Of a DNA stretch of 64,000 nt, positions 1 to 11,262 are shown one piece after another. A model generated the notes under the pieces. It saw only the letters and a list, made by a program, of their open reading frames with translations, made no database searches and had not been told where the DNA came from. Within the stretch, counting starts at the first letter, position 1, and each line of letters opens with the position of its first letter. This stretch comes from Acarospora socialis (taxonomy: Eukaryota; Ascomycota; Lecanoromycetes; Acarosporales; Acarosporaceae), in NCBI GenBank assembly GCA_025617375.2, contig JAMYGW020000011.1:1506818-1570817 (forward strand). The letters are read 5' to 3'. The position numbers and the translations under genes were made by a program.

Positions 1-383
1 TGCCATATCATGCGATGCGAGGCGATGTGATGCGGGGCTCATCTGTTTGTCTGGCTCGCTTTGGCCCGAACGTCCGGCAGCGAGTCCAAAGCACTTATTA
101 ATAATAATTTAATTCTCCGGAATTACCCGATAAGGCTGGTCTGCTGGCTGGAACAAATACTTTTAGTGTAACTGGCTGGAAAGTGGCCTGATCCTGACTA
201 ATCCTTTACGTAACCTCCTTTCTTGACTCTTGACATTGCCGAGCGGTATCGGCCAAGTCGGCCGAGTGATCAGTTCTCGAAACCATTTACTCTTGTCGGA
301 CGGGGCCATCATCTTGGAGAGTGGAGCTTTAGTTATTCCGTATTGAATGCTATCCTAACGGTACTGCATTGATCAGTGAAGCT
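1..383. other. Left edge, no gene seen
   Basis: No convincing reading frame or RNA gene is seen. The segment lies downstream of the 3' end of the membrane-protein gene that stops at 384 on the minus strand, so it may hold that gene's 3' untranslated region. Confidence 0.5.
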
Positions 384-1751
384 TCATCCACCAGCCCACG
401 CGCCAAAATACGTCATGCCCCAACTCGAAAACAGACCATCGTTCCACCCAATAATGGCCCCCCTCACCCCTGCCGTCGCCAGCGTCCCGGCATACAACGA
501 GACCTCGCCGTGCACATCCATGACCACCACCACCCGCTCCGTGATGCCCGGCGGCAACTCGTACGCATACCGAATCCCATAGAGCAGCGTCACGCCCAGC
601 ACGGCCATGCCGCCGAAGATGGTGCACCACGGCCGACGCATCTTGACCTCGGCCCACTTGGACTCGGAATTGACGAGCACCAGAATCAGCAGGTCGACGG
701 CCTCCAGGACGAGCGTGAGCGAGGTGACGATCAGCGTGCCTTTGATCCACGCCATCTGCTGTATCCCTGGGATGTGGATGCAGCCGATGCCTTTGTTGAA
801 GGTTTGCTCGACGGCGTAGACGTGGCAGTTGCCGTCCAAGACGGCCACTCCGAATGGCTGAAAGATGGGCGAGCACCAGGACACGGGCGGTGCGGCGCCG
901 TGGTTTTCGAGGGCGGCGGCGGCGTGCAGGCCGAGGAGTTGGAGGACGAAGACTGCGATGAAGAGGGTGAGTGACGCTATGGCTACCCAGAACGTGCGGT
1001 CTTTCCGTAACGGTTTGCTTGTGCCGTGTCCTTGCTCCTGTGGGGATGGCTTGGGAATTGTCAACACTTCAGCCGGCGCAATTGGAGGTGATGTGTTGGG
1101 AACATCGTAGGATATGCCAAGCGACGTTCGCGAGGGTGCTTCGTTCTCATCAGATGTATCTCGATCCGAGATAGCCGTACGAGTTATCCTGACTTCGCCC
1201 TTCTCCTCATCCGCACCATCCCCTCGACCAGCGAACCCAACTTGCCCACGTCCCCGTCGATGTCCGCAACCAGAACCAACCCTCGCCCCCACCCGCCTCA
1301 ACCCCACCATCCACCCCGCAACCACCCCCTTGACACGCACGACTAACCCACCCGCCTCCACCACCAGCACGAAAAGCTGCAACATGCTCCCCGCATCCAC
1401 AACCAGCAACAGTGGCGTCCACGTCAAGACCTGCTCGGCCGCAAACCCCGTCGACACATACGCCTGCGCATACAGCACCACCGTCAGCAACGTCGCCGCC
1501 CAGCACCACGTCTGCGCCGTCTCCCACCGTTGCACGCGGATGATGACCGTCGGGATGTGCACGACGATCACGACCACGGTGTAGTTCCACGGCAGCAGCG
1601 CGCCGCCAATGTCCGGGCGCAGGTAGCTGGAGCCGGTAAGGGTGTGGATGAGCGAGGAGAAGGCGGTGCGCCAGGGTGACGGAGGTGTTGGGAATGGTGA
1701 GGTTGGCGAGAGCGGGGCAGAGGTCCATTCGTAAGGTGGTGGATGGGAGCC
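384..1751 (-). CDS. Multi-pass integral membrane protein, function unknown (5' exon unresolved)
   Basis: The minus-strand frame is open from an AG acceptor at 1753-1752 down to a TGA at 386-384, giving about 455 codons. The frame has no ATG near its upstream end: it begins Gly-Ser-His-Pro just after a stop codon that overlaps the acceptor, so at least one upstream exon must exist. I could not place it; an ATG at 1885 is a candidate. Several hydrophobic stretches are visible: three or so in the N-terminal third (WNYTVVVIVVHIP region and onwards), one near the middle (FWVAIASLTLFIAVFVLQLL), and more in the C-terminal part, on both sides of a hydrophilic, charged central loop. That pattern fits a multi-pass membrane protein. 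I do not recognise a named family. High GC content leaves long shadow frames on the other strand. Confidence 0.6.
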   Translation of the reverse strand, partial: GSHPPPYEWTSAPLSPTSPFPTPPSPWRTAFSSLIHTLTGSSYLRPDIGGALLPWNYTVVVIVVHIPTVIIRVQRWETAQTWCWAATLLTVVLYAQAYVSTGFAAEQVLTWTPLLLVVDAGSMLQLFVLVVEAGGLVVRVKGVVAGWMVGLRRVGARVGSGCGHRRGRGQVGFAGRGDGADEEKGEVRITRTAISDRDTSDENEAPSRTSLGISYDVPNTSPPIAPAEVLTIPKPSPQEQGHGTSKPLRKDRTFWVAIASLTLFIAVFVLQLLGLHAAAALENHGAAPPVSWCSPIFQPFGVAVLDGNCHVYAVEQTFNKGIGCIHIPGIQQMAWIKGTLIVTSLTLVLEAVDLLILVLVNSESKWAEVKMRRPWCTIFGGMAVLGVTLLYGIRYAYELPPGITERVVVVMDVHGEVSLYAGTLATAGVRGAIIGWNDGLFSSWGMTYFGAWAGG

Positions 1752-3198
1752 CTAACGTTCGATTCGGAACAGGCGGAATAATCGACAACTGGAGCGATGA
1801 GAGCTCCGATGCGACTGAGCAGCCAGTGTAGTATCAAAACTGAACCGAACCAATTCCGATCTTCTTTTGGAATCACATCTCTCATATACTATTGTTGTCA
1901 AGACGCATAAACGACATCTTCAAGAACCGAACGCCAAGTGCGCGCAGCCTCGCACCATATAAACCCACAAAGTGAGGCAATGCACCACTTTAAAAATGCT
2001 GTATCACCTCTCCTCCCGTCCCGGCCAAGACAGGCCCAGGTAAAGCCCAGGTAGAGCCATTGGCCCATCATATTATCTGACGAAAAGAAAAAAGGACACC
2101 GAACGAAAGGCTGAGTTTCCCCCGCTAGCATTACATATATATGCAAGCCACCGTGCCGTTGCCGTAGCCTTGCAAGATACCTTCTCTCGCACAAGAGACT
2201 GCAGTTCTCCGGAGCAGAATCGTATGGAAGGAAATAATGCACACCGTATTATTGATTTGGGAAAGGGTGTTACTTGTTAAGCCCAGCTAGGCTTCTTCTT
2301 GTAGCTAATTGTCGGGATGGCTGCTCTGGGCAAGTTGGCTGTGCTTGGAGTAGTTACCCCGTTCGTATGCTGCTGGGTACCTCAAGCTAGGGTTCGCCCT
2401 TGACTCATCCCGTCGTCAGTCGACTGTCGCTTTTGCTCCGTATTTCTTTCTCAGCGCGATTGCATCCCACCAGCCAGGTGGCGTTAGGGCTGGCGACGAA
2501 TTATCACGTGTCTGAGAATCAGTACAAGTACACATATTATTGTCAATGCTTTGACAGCGTCGAATCAACCACCTTACCCTTCGCCGCTAGTCACGCATCT
2601 GTGAGTCAAAGTAATATCCCTCGCCCAAGACTACCTAGGTAGGTATAAGGCAACGTATGATTCACTGTAGAGTCGATAGATACCTTAGCTTTGTCAAGGT
2701 ATTCTACCATAATCCACGGAGGTAGGCCTACGCCCTTGCTCCATGACTATGGTAGGTAGACTGACTAAGCCCTTCTTACCCTACTCGTGCGAACACACGA
2801 CTCGCCGCCATAGAAGGTAAAGGATCACACAATCCAACACCTCTTCAATTCCATTTCCGCCACAGCTAAGGTATCCTATCCTTAATACAACACTAACCAC
2901 AAAGGCACAACGACTCGGTATCCTACCCACCCAACAAGTGACTCGGATGGACGTCAACGCGCGCAACGCTATACGGAAAATTAGGCGCCCGCGGACCGGA
3001 CCGGACGGACACAATAATACCCAACCGACCATCGCTCGCACGCTATGCTATGCACCGCTGAAACGGGTCCCGGCTGTAATTCACCGCTGGCCATAAAAAG
3101 GAGTATAATACACAAGGAACACAAGAAAAAAGCGACTACAAGACATACAAGACTCGGGGAAAAGAATCTATGTGCGCCAAAACGCACCAGTGCGCAGT
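1752..3198. other. Intergenic, no confident gene
   Basis: Apart from a probable first exon of the preceding gene somewhere in 1752-1900, nothing coding is convincing. The stretch includes a palindromic CCTAGGTAGG-type motif at 2633-2645. It is the 3' flank of the formin gene. Confidence 0.4.
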
Positions 3199-6100
3199 TC
3201 AGTCGTCTATTTCCAACGGCTTCGTCGCTGTCCCGTATGGCGATGGTGGAGAGACGATCGTTGTTGGTGTAGGAGGGTTATCCAGCATGTCTCTTTCCGC
3301 ACTACCATTTCCGTTGCGGAGGTCAGTCCTGCTATGGCACGCTTCGCCGGCTGCTGACTCCTCGATGATCGTCCCGGGTTCGGTGGCGGAGGAAGAGGAC
3401 CTCGGGTCGTGGTCGCCAGTCCCACTACTACTGCTGGCTGCAGTTCGGCGCCGTCTTCGATCTTTCCGCTCGTCATTCGAGCTCTCCCGCCTTCTGCGGA
3501 CACGTAGGCTGCCGTCGCGCGAGTGGTTTTCGTCTCCATCCCCATCACCACGTAGACCTTGGAGCATGTTCGCCGCTCGATCGGCGACATCTTCAGTCTC
3601 CGGCACCTCGTTCTCAGGGATGGTGGGGATGGCTTCACCAGAGTTGCGGTTCGGGCTCAGGAGGCCGGTATCAGTCGTGTCAGCATCGCTCTTGGTGGTG
3701 AGATCGGCGATGTCGGGGATCTTCTGACCAGACGCGATCCGGACTTGATGACGGTCCTTTAGTCTAGCACGCCGTCTACGATCTCTTTGATCTCGTGCTT
3801 GGGGCGCAGCAGCTCGTAGCTTCTCGAGCAAGGAGTCCATCGCTCCGGTCGCTCCGCTGGACGGTGAAGGGGGAGCTTCGGTGGCGCTGGTAGCGTTTAC
3901 CAAAGCGGGGTTATTGCGCTTCCGGGCCATTGAAGCCTCAATTCGCCGGCGGTTTTCCTCCATGGTGACGTTCTTCTCTTTGGATTTCTGGGAATTGGTC
4001 AGTTCGACGGCTCGTAGCTACTATCTGCCAGTATAGACTTACTCTCCACTCAGTCACGAATATAGCCAACTTCGCAAAGAAATCCCTTCGAGCGTTGTCA
4101 TCCTTGGGGTCCTCACCGTAGAAGGTCATGATGTCGTCGTATGTTCTCGTCATCTCCTCTAGGTAGAGTTGCATCTGTTCTGCCTTTCGCCGCGCATCTT
4201 TCATAGATCGTTGTACGACTTGGCTGACACGATCCTGCGGATGGAACTTCTTCGAATCACTGAGATTGCCGGAATCGAGCGAGCTCTGAACGTTCTTGAT
4301 GTTGTCAATGTACTGCTTAGCGTCCAACTGCAGCTGCTCTACATTGATCTTCTGAGCTGTAACAACACCGCCAATGTCTTCAACAAAACCTTCCCACTCC
4401 GGGTACTGGTTTCGGACGATTCTCTCCACTAGGTCGGCGAAAGTCGACTCGTTCTTATCATCCTTGACCATCCCTAGCCTTGCGAGAGAACTGAGCTTGA
4501 ACCCATTCGCTTGCTTGTTCGAGTCATTCATATAGTTACCGATATCGAGGATAAGACCCAAAACGTTCATCAAAGCCACGGAATCGCGTAGAGACTCGGA
4601 TACTTTGACGACGCCTTTGAGCTTCTCAGATATGATGTCATATTCGGGTTCGAAAGATCGGGTCAAGGCCAAAGCTCGCATCCGTGACTTCCAGTAGTGG
4701 CGTAGCTCGAACGCAGTCTGTAGATAAATCTGGTCCTCCCTTGTCAATTCATTGGGATCCTGCTCCCGTGGTGTGGTAAGTGCATTGGGTCCAGTCCAGT
4801 CCTTGCTATAAGGGGCCATAAGCTTAGCAGTATTGTCGGGTATGGTACACAAGTCATTCTTTTGCAAGAAATCCATGACAACTTCGTTATCTAGAACTTC
4901 CTTGTCGCAGTGGATGATCATCCGAACAACCTCGTCTACAGGGATCTGAGAGAATTTGGCCATGGAGATGTGGAAACTTCTCATCAGATCGCTGGAGATA
5001 ATCTGCTTCTTGTCACTCTTCTTACCTCCACCGGATCCTATTACCTTGATCTCTTTCGCCATGAAGAGCTTCTCAACCTCATCGAGGACGCCCTTCCTCG
5101 ACAGTTCCAAATACTTCTCTTCTTTGGCTTCATGCGTCGGAGCATGAGCCGCCCATACTGTGACCTGTGGTGTGTCAACCTTCTCCCAGTGCAGCGCCTT
5201 GAGTTTCTTCTTCGGGCGGATGAAAGGTAGGCCAATGGTTGCTGAAGGAGAATATGGCGACTGAGGGAGATAGCCTCCCTTCTTCATGCCCGGAAGAGGC
5301 GGAGGACCAGGTGGAGGTGGCGGGCCCATAGCAGCAGGTATTGCGAACTTGCCAGGCATAGGGGGTGGTGGGGGTGGAGGAGCACCTGTACTGAACCCAG
5401 GCATTGGAGGAGGAGGTGGCGGAGGAGCGCCTGAACTGAACCCAGGCATCGACGGAGGCATTGCTGATATAGCTGACGAGGGTGGTGGTGGTGGAGGTGG
5501 AGGAGGCGGGGGCGGAGGGCCACTTTCAAAGCCAGGCATTGTAGCAGGACTTGACGGCATAGGAAGCGGTGGCGGAGGTGGAGGAGGTGGCCCACTGAAC
5601 CCTGTTTCAGATCTCGGCATACCTTCGTCGGACGGCGTCTTAGGCGAACTCGAATCTAGGCTTGGGTGCGATGGGCCGGTCGTCACGCCGTCGTCATCTA
5701 CATCCTCATCCTCACTGGCATCGTACTTTCGGACCTTAGAGGCGATCTCCTCCAGCACTCCAGTCGCCTGCTGTGTATTCATCCGCGGCCGTTTCATCTC
5801 CACGATCCGTGGCTTCTCAAAGATGATGGCATCCTCGCCGTCACCTTCGGTGAGATCGTCTAAGCGTTCACTTTCAGCCAGAGCATCAGCTGCCGCTCGC
5901 CTCGGCCCTCGAGGTAGATTGCTCTTGGCTCTCGACACACTTCCAAGCGTACTGTTGCTGAAGTTCCGCCGGGTAGTATCTTGTAGATCATCCCTTTGAC
6001 CTAATTCGCCATCCATCTTCTCCCGTAGCTCGCGTAGTCGGTCCGAAGGCCCAGCCTGTTGCCATACTTTACCCTCAAGCTTGCACTGGGTCTTGGCTCT

Positions 6101-8998
6101 CTCAAGCTGCATTTCCAGTCGGTCCATTAACCGGGTGCGGTCCAAAATACCCTGCATCTGCTTGGGATCAATAGCACCAAGGTCGTTCTTGCCTCCCTTT
6201 TTGGCAGCTGACGCAGCAACTTCTTGCGCGTCTCGCAGCATGAGGTACAATTCCCTAGTCTCGAGCTCGTTCCGCTGCAATTCCTGCGCACGAATGCTTT
6301 GGAGATCAGCAAGCTCGCCCTTCAATGCGTCGTTTTGTCGAGCCTGAAGCTCAATGATAGCCGCCTGTTCATCCAATTGCTTTTGCAGCCTTGCAACCAT
6401 GCCGTTTGCCCCGAGCTCGACTTGTGCCCTCATTTCATCACGCTCCGCTATTGCAGCATCCGCGATCTGTCTGGCTTCCGTAGCTTCGTCCAGGGCCAGA
6501 CGAGCCTCGGAGTCTGTGTGGAGCTTGTCGAGGAGGTTCTGCACAGAGAAGTTCAAACTTTGCTTGAGATCCATGTCTGGTAACCGTCGGTCCATAGCAA
6601 CATAGCTCAGCATCGAATCAACCAATTGGAACATTCGCAACCGATCCTCGCCGTCATTGTCTCGAATAAGTAGCATATGCTGCATCGCTGACATGAAGTA
6701 ATCTTGTGACCTAGTCCCTTGGACTTTGGTCATGATTGCATCCACAATCTGAGCCGGATCGTTAAGGTCCTTTACTTCTCCTTCGAAGCTGTCCTTGATA
6801 CTGCTGTTTTCCCGTTGGAGAAGGTCTTCATGGTCGATGGCCTCGTTCTCCCTATACCGATCTATCTGCTTGTCAATGACATCGTACTGAAAGCCTTCCA
6901 TCTTGGTCAGTATCCGCCGGATGCCACAGGATATGAATTGAGCTCGGATGTGACATCGTAGCTGCAGGTCTCTCTCCGGTGCGTCGATGATCATGTTGAT
7001 AAGGAAGAGCGTAGTCACAACATACTCCATGAGTAGGTTCTCCATGCCAATACCGCCGCTTCGAACTTCCTCGCTGGCACCAACAAGACTGCCCATCTTG
7101 CCTCGGCCGTCGACAGTAACCTCGACGATCCGCATCCACGCGTCAAACCGGCCGTTCTCTCCTTGTTGAGACTTGACATAGTCCATGGCCTCCAATACTT
7201 TGACATGGCCATGTCCATCGGCCCAATGACACAAGAATGTCAGGACCTCGCTGACAAGCTTCCGCGTAGTCAAGCGAGGGGAGATCAGAGAACTAGCCAT
7301 GGCAACCAGAATTTGTTGATGAGACAGAGCATCGTCTGCGCCGTACTTGTTGTTCATCAAGGCTTTGAGGCATTTCACAATGTCATACTCGCGGTCAAGG
7401 TCCTTGTCACTGGTCGAGCCGGTGGCGGGTGCAGGCCCTTGAGCCTGCCTTCGATTGATTTTCGAAAGGACATTGGTCAATGCAATCTGCCCTTGAGCTT
7501 CCACGAACGATTTGACCCAACTACCTTTGTTAGTACGCAAGGACTGTACGCGATCGCGGGACGAGGAGCACCAAATTCGAAAGGGAACATATATAGGTAA
7601 TTTGGCCTCTGACTGTTTGAAGGCAACATGGAAAATAAACAGTCAACATATTGTTGGCCATGTCAAGCCGACATTCTTGCATTAGATCTTAGATCTTGGA
7701 ACAAACCTATATGCTCTCGCAAGAAACGTACAGAAAGTAGAGACAGATTAAGAACAGCGTGCTAATGCTTACCTGATTGGCTGTGTCCGCAGGCTAACAC
7801 TCAAACTCTGCAATTGTTTCGCGTTTATAGAGTCATCCATCACCCTCTTCACGAACCATTCCGGGCTGCCTTCTTCATCGACGCGGCCATATATTCCAGA
7901 ATGCCCGTCGGCGCTAGCAACAGTCTGCCGAACATGTTGCCTTCTCTTCTGCTCCCCTTGCCATTCCGTCAACCTATCCTGGTGCACCAAGGTCCACTTC
8001 TTATCTGACGGATATGCCAGCATCTGTCGCTTTGCTTGCTCCGGAAGGTTCTGCCACCCACGCTTGTGCATGAGCGCGAGGAATTGCGCCTCGACGACAC
8101 TGTCATCGCTGGGTCGTACTAGATGAAACCCTTCTGGGCTGAAAGATGTGGTGGAGCCGAAAGCAGACGGCTGCTGTGGATGCCAGTTGGTTTTGGGTGT
8201 GTTCGATTGACGAGAGGATGAGTGTGATACAACAGGTGATGGTGTGGGATACTCCATGCTCTGTGAAGGTATGGCGGTGCGTGATGAATTGTCGGATGAG
8301 AATAGGCTTGAGCCACGTGTTGCGGAAGAAATCGAAGAGTAAACGCTGGCTTGATCGAATGATGTGCGAGGGTTGGTTAAGGAATCCGCGGTCGAATAAG
8401 AGTTGTAGTTGCCGTAAGCAGGAGTATGTGTCGAGTTCGCAGCGCCTCCACCTCTTGCCCACTGCTGCGGTTTTCCATTCCGATCGGCTGTAGCACTTAA
8501 GCTCACTGTGGTACCGGTAGAGTGTGGAGGAGGCCTGGGCCCTGTAGGATGCGAAGAACCGTTCGTAGTCGGACTCGTAGGATTCCATGCTGGATATTGA
8601 TGGAAGTCTCCACCTCCTTTATTGAGATGATGTGGTAGTGGCTCTTTTCGAGCGGGGATTTGATCGCTGCGAGGTAAGTAGTCGACGGATATGGGCGTTT
8701 TGCTGTCCGCTAACACGCTGTCGTAAGGTATTGAACTTATCACTCCTGCCGTCGTCGAGAGTCCTGACCCGTCCACGCCATTGGGAATATCTACCGATAC
8801 TGACGCACGGTGCGAGTGCCTAGATGATCTCGACCCTGACGCGCTGCCGCCATAGTTTGGTACGGCGGGCATAAGATTTGCCTCCTCATTATCACGGCTG
8901 TCGGATGACTTGTCTTTGTGGAGCTTTCGCCCGAAGAAGGACCTGCCACCTGAGGATTGTCTCGTCTTGGAGTCGACCGGTGCAGTTGTCGTCGGCAT
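3199..8998 (-). CDS. sepA: Formin, SepA/Bni1 type (actin nucleator)
   Basis: Three exons, 8998-7773, 7520-4043 and 3987-3199, give 1830 codons plus stop, close to the size of Aspergillus SepA. Intron 1 (7772-7521, 252 nt) has GTAAGC, a TACTAAC branch point and TAG. Intron 2 (4042-3988, 55 nt) has GTAAGT and CCAG. The start is the ATG at 8998 (MPTTTAPVDSK). Order of parts: Ser-rich N-terminus; GTPase-binding region around residues 320-400; FH3 to about 640; coiled coil about 740-870; FH1 with several polyproline runs about 1050-1150; FH2 about 1180-1530 (starts near KALHWEKVD); DAD about 1617 (MDSLLEKLRAAAP followed by an Arg cluster). Formins of this class nucleate linear actin filaments for polarised growth and septation and are released from autoinhibition by Rho GTPases. 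All expected domains are present. Confidence 0.95.
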
Positions 8999-9749
8999 GT
9001 CTAATTCTTTGAGCCAGTATCGACCTTTGCCCCGGCCCTGGTTCTCTAAGCGCAGCGTCTTGATCACTGCCGCTCACATCAACACTGAACGGTGACCACC
9101 TCTATACGAACATATTCGCTGTCGAAGAATATGAAAGGATAGTCGGTCAGATACTGATGAACGGTCACGAAATACCCAGCTCTCAGTCAATGCCAGACTG
9201 TTCGATACCGCATACTCCGTTGTCGCGACGTCTCCTCTCACTTGTTGAACCAAGGAAAGCAGCAACAGGACAAATTGCGACCAGTGTTTGAATATCGAAT
9301 GAGCCTTCACTACCACCTCACCACCATGGAGAGAGCGTGGCGAGAAGAATTATTGGTATCTGACAGTGATGCTTGAGTAATACGGGGTTGTATCTCAATG
9401 TTCAAACATCCTTTTCCGAAAGCAGGACCCCTGAACATTTCATAACAAAGTCGAGGTTCCCGTCACGTCGGTTCGATGCATAAGGTAGCGGGAACTGGAA
9501 TTGTGCCTTCTATTTTCGGCATCTTCCACTAACGCGCCTTTCACAAGCCAGCCGACAATTGGAGTCTGGAGCCAGTCGTCGGGCTGACAGCACTGTTACA
9601 CACCCAGTGGTATGCAGTACGTGTAAGATCGGATCAGACTAAACCAGCCCATCTCAGCCTCGACGCTTCGACTGATCTTGTCTCGCAGAGAAGGTCAATA
9701 TACGGACAACCCGACCGATGGCTGAGAGTGCAACAATCCGTCGCATATC
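8999..9749. promoter_or_regulatory. Divergent intergenic region, formin / small membrane protein
   Basis: This 750-bp gap separates the divergent start codons of the formin gene and the 192-residue membrane protein. No third gene is visible. It probably holds both promoters, but I see no recognisable operator. Confidence 0.4.
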
Positions 9750-9782
9750 ATGACATCCACGCCTTACCAATACATCGCATGA
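9750..9782 (+). other. Upstream ORF overlapping the main start (ATGA)
   Basis: A ten-codon ORF (ATG 9750-9752, TGA 9780-9782) ends inside the start codon of the next gene (ATG 9779-9781), so the two share ATGA. Another short ORF begins at ATG 9718. The arrangement allows termination-reinitiation, or repression of the main ORF. Whether the transcript really begins upstream of 9718 cannot be seen. Confidence 0.4.
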
Positions 9783-10443
9783 ACCCATCCATCTCACCTC
9801 CGCCCGCACAGCGCTCCCTACCCGGCAACATCCCGCACATACCTCCACCGCCGCCGCCGCCGCCGGAAACCAGTCAGCCCCAGAACCCAATGGGTAGCTC
9901 CCTCAGCTTCTTGAAGGTCCGTCCTCTTCTAAAGCTCTTCAACCCCTCAGCGAGCCCCTATCAACCCACCGCCCACTAACCACCCTCACTCTACGAGCAT
10001 AGACGATCCTCATCCCTCTCCTCATCTCCCTCGCCCTTTACCTAACCCTCACCTACGCCCTCCTCCCCCTCTACCGCCGCCACCGCGCCCGCTACGCGCA
10101 ATACCTCCCCCTCCACACTCTCTCCACGCAGACGTCGTCGGTCCGGACCCGTCTCTCGCGAACCCTAACGTCCTTCCTACTCCCTTCTTCCTGGCAGCGG
10201 CGGTGGAACGGAAGACGGGGAAGTGACAGCGATGACGGGCTGTTTGATTACGAGGAGGGCGAGGGCATGGTGGGGTTCGAAGTCGATGCGGGGAGGAGGG
10301 AAGAGTTGGAAAGAGATGCGGCTGTAAGGGGAGAGGGTGGGGCGGACGAGAGGAGGTTGAGTAGGGATCTGGAGGAGGGGTTTAGGGATGATAGTGATGA
10401 CGATCAGGGCCATGACCAAAGGAGCTTGACCACTGGGCGCTAG
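9779..10443 (+). CDS. Small single-pass membrane protein, conserved-looking, function unknown
   Basis: Two exons, 9779-9916 and 10003-10443, encode 192 residues. The 86-nt intron (GTCCGT donor, CACTAAC branch point, TAG acceptor) is in phase 0. The N-terminus is Pro-rich (a run of eight prolines). It is followed by MGSSLSFLK, and after the splice by one strong hydrophobic helix (ILIPLLISLALYLTLTYALL) ending in a basic stop-transfer sequence YRRHRARY. The C-terminal 100 residues are charged, with acidic patches. The layout suggests a tail facing the cytosol behind a single membrane anchor. I do not recognise a named family. Confidence 0.7.
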
Positions 10444-10626
10444 CGTCTTGAGGCAGTACGGTATGGAATGTTTTAAGAAGGGCTACAGTGTTAGGTTTCA
10501 CTTGGCTGGCTACACATCGGGGTACTAGGCGGATCTGTACCGGACGGATAGATTGGAGTTACCGAGTTACCGAGTTACCGCCTGGCAGGGGCGTTTATAG
10601 TCCCACAAATGACGCACTTCGCTGTT

Positions 10627-11262
10627 TCACGCGGCTTTGGAAGTGGCTCTTTTCAACGCGAGTTCATTGAGTTCTTGGGAACATCCTCTTGCCCTCTGGC
10701 TCCTTCTCCATCCCCAGCGACCAAAACCTCCTAACGTCCATACACCTTCGATATTATCCCCTATCTCCCGCAGATCATCGCTTATCCTTCTCAGATCATC
10801 GGTCGTCGCTCCTAGACTATCATTTATCCCTCTCAGACTATCACTCATCCCTCTCAGACTAACGTTCATCCCTTTCAGACGCTCACTCATCCGTGTCAAA
10901 CTCCGGCCTATCCTTCCCATCTGCTCCCGAACCTCACCCATCATCGCTCGAATCTCACCGAGGTCTTTTCTCTTGGCGGAACGCGACCTGCGGCGATCAG
11001 CCAGAATGATGGCGCCTGAGACCGTTTGTGCGCAGATTAGATAGAAGGGCAGGCTGTTGGAGGCTGCTAATACATAGCGAAGGGCTATGGGGTTTAGATC
11101 AGGGTTAATCTCATAGGTTTTGCAGCAACTTACGGAGTGTGACGTTGACGGTGCCTGTCGACCAGTCAGCAAGAGATGCTAGAGAACAAGGACGAACGTA
11201 CGAGGAATCCTGGAAAGAAGTGAGGGCGCATGCCGAGACTTATGGTTGATAAGCGCAGCCAT
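10627..11262 (-). CDS. Small protein with one hydrophobic segment and a long heptad coiled coil
   Basis: Proposed exons 11262-11202, 11154-11134 (a 21-nt micro-exon) and 11084-10627 encode 179 residues. The introns are 47 nt (GTACGT...ACAG) and 49 nt (GTAAGT...ATAG), and the phases agree at both joints. A moderately hydrophobic segment lies at about residues 30-55 (YVLAASNSLPFYLICA). After a basic patch come seven or so heptad-like repeats, e.g. RMSERLKGMNVSLRGMSDSL, predicted to form a coiled coil. At the DNA level this appears as imperfect 21-nt units at about 10800-10900. No homologue is recognised. The splicing is by inspection, so the N-terminus is less certain than the coiled coil. Confidence 0.55.

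Noticed and set aside
1207-1788. Minus-strand frame overlapping the first membrane protein, and a plus-strand frame at 1114-1584
   Set aside because: High-GC shadow frames; the 384-1751 frame alone has membrane-protein character.
5284-5999. Gly-rich plus-strand ORF within the formin FH1 region
   Set aside because: Complement of polyproline codons; no independent gene features.
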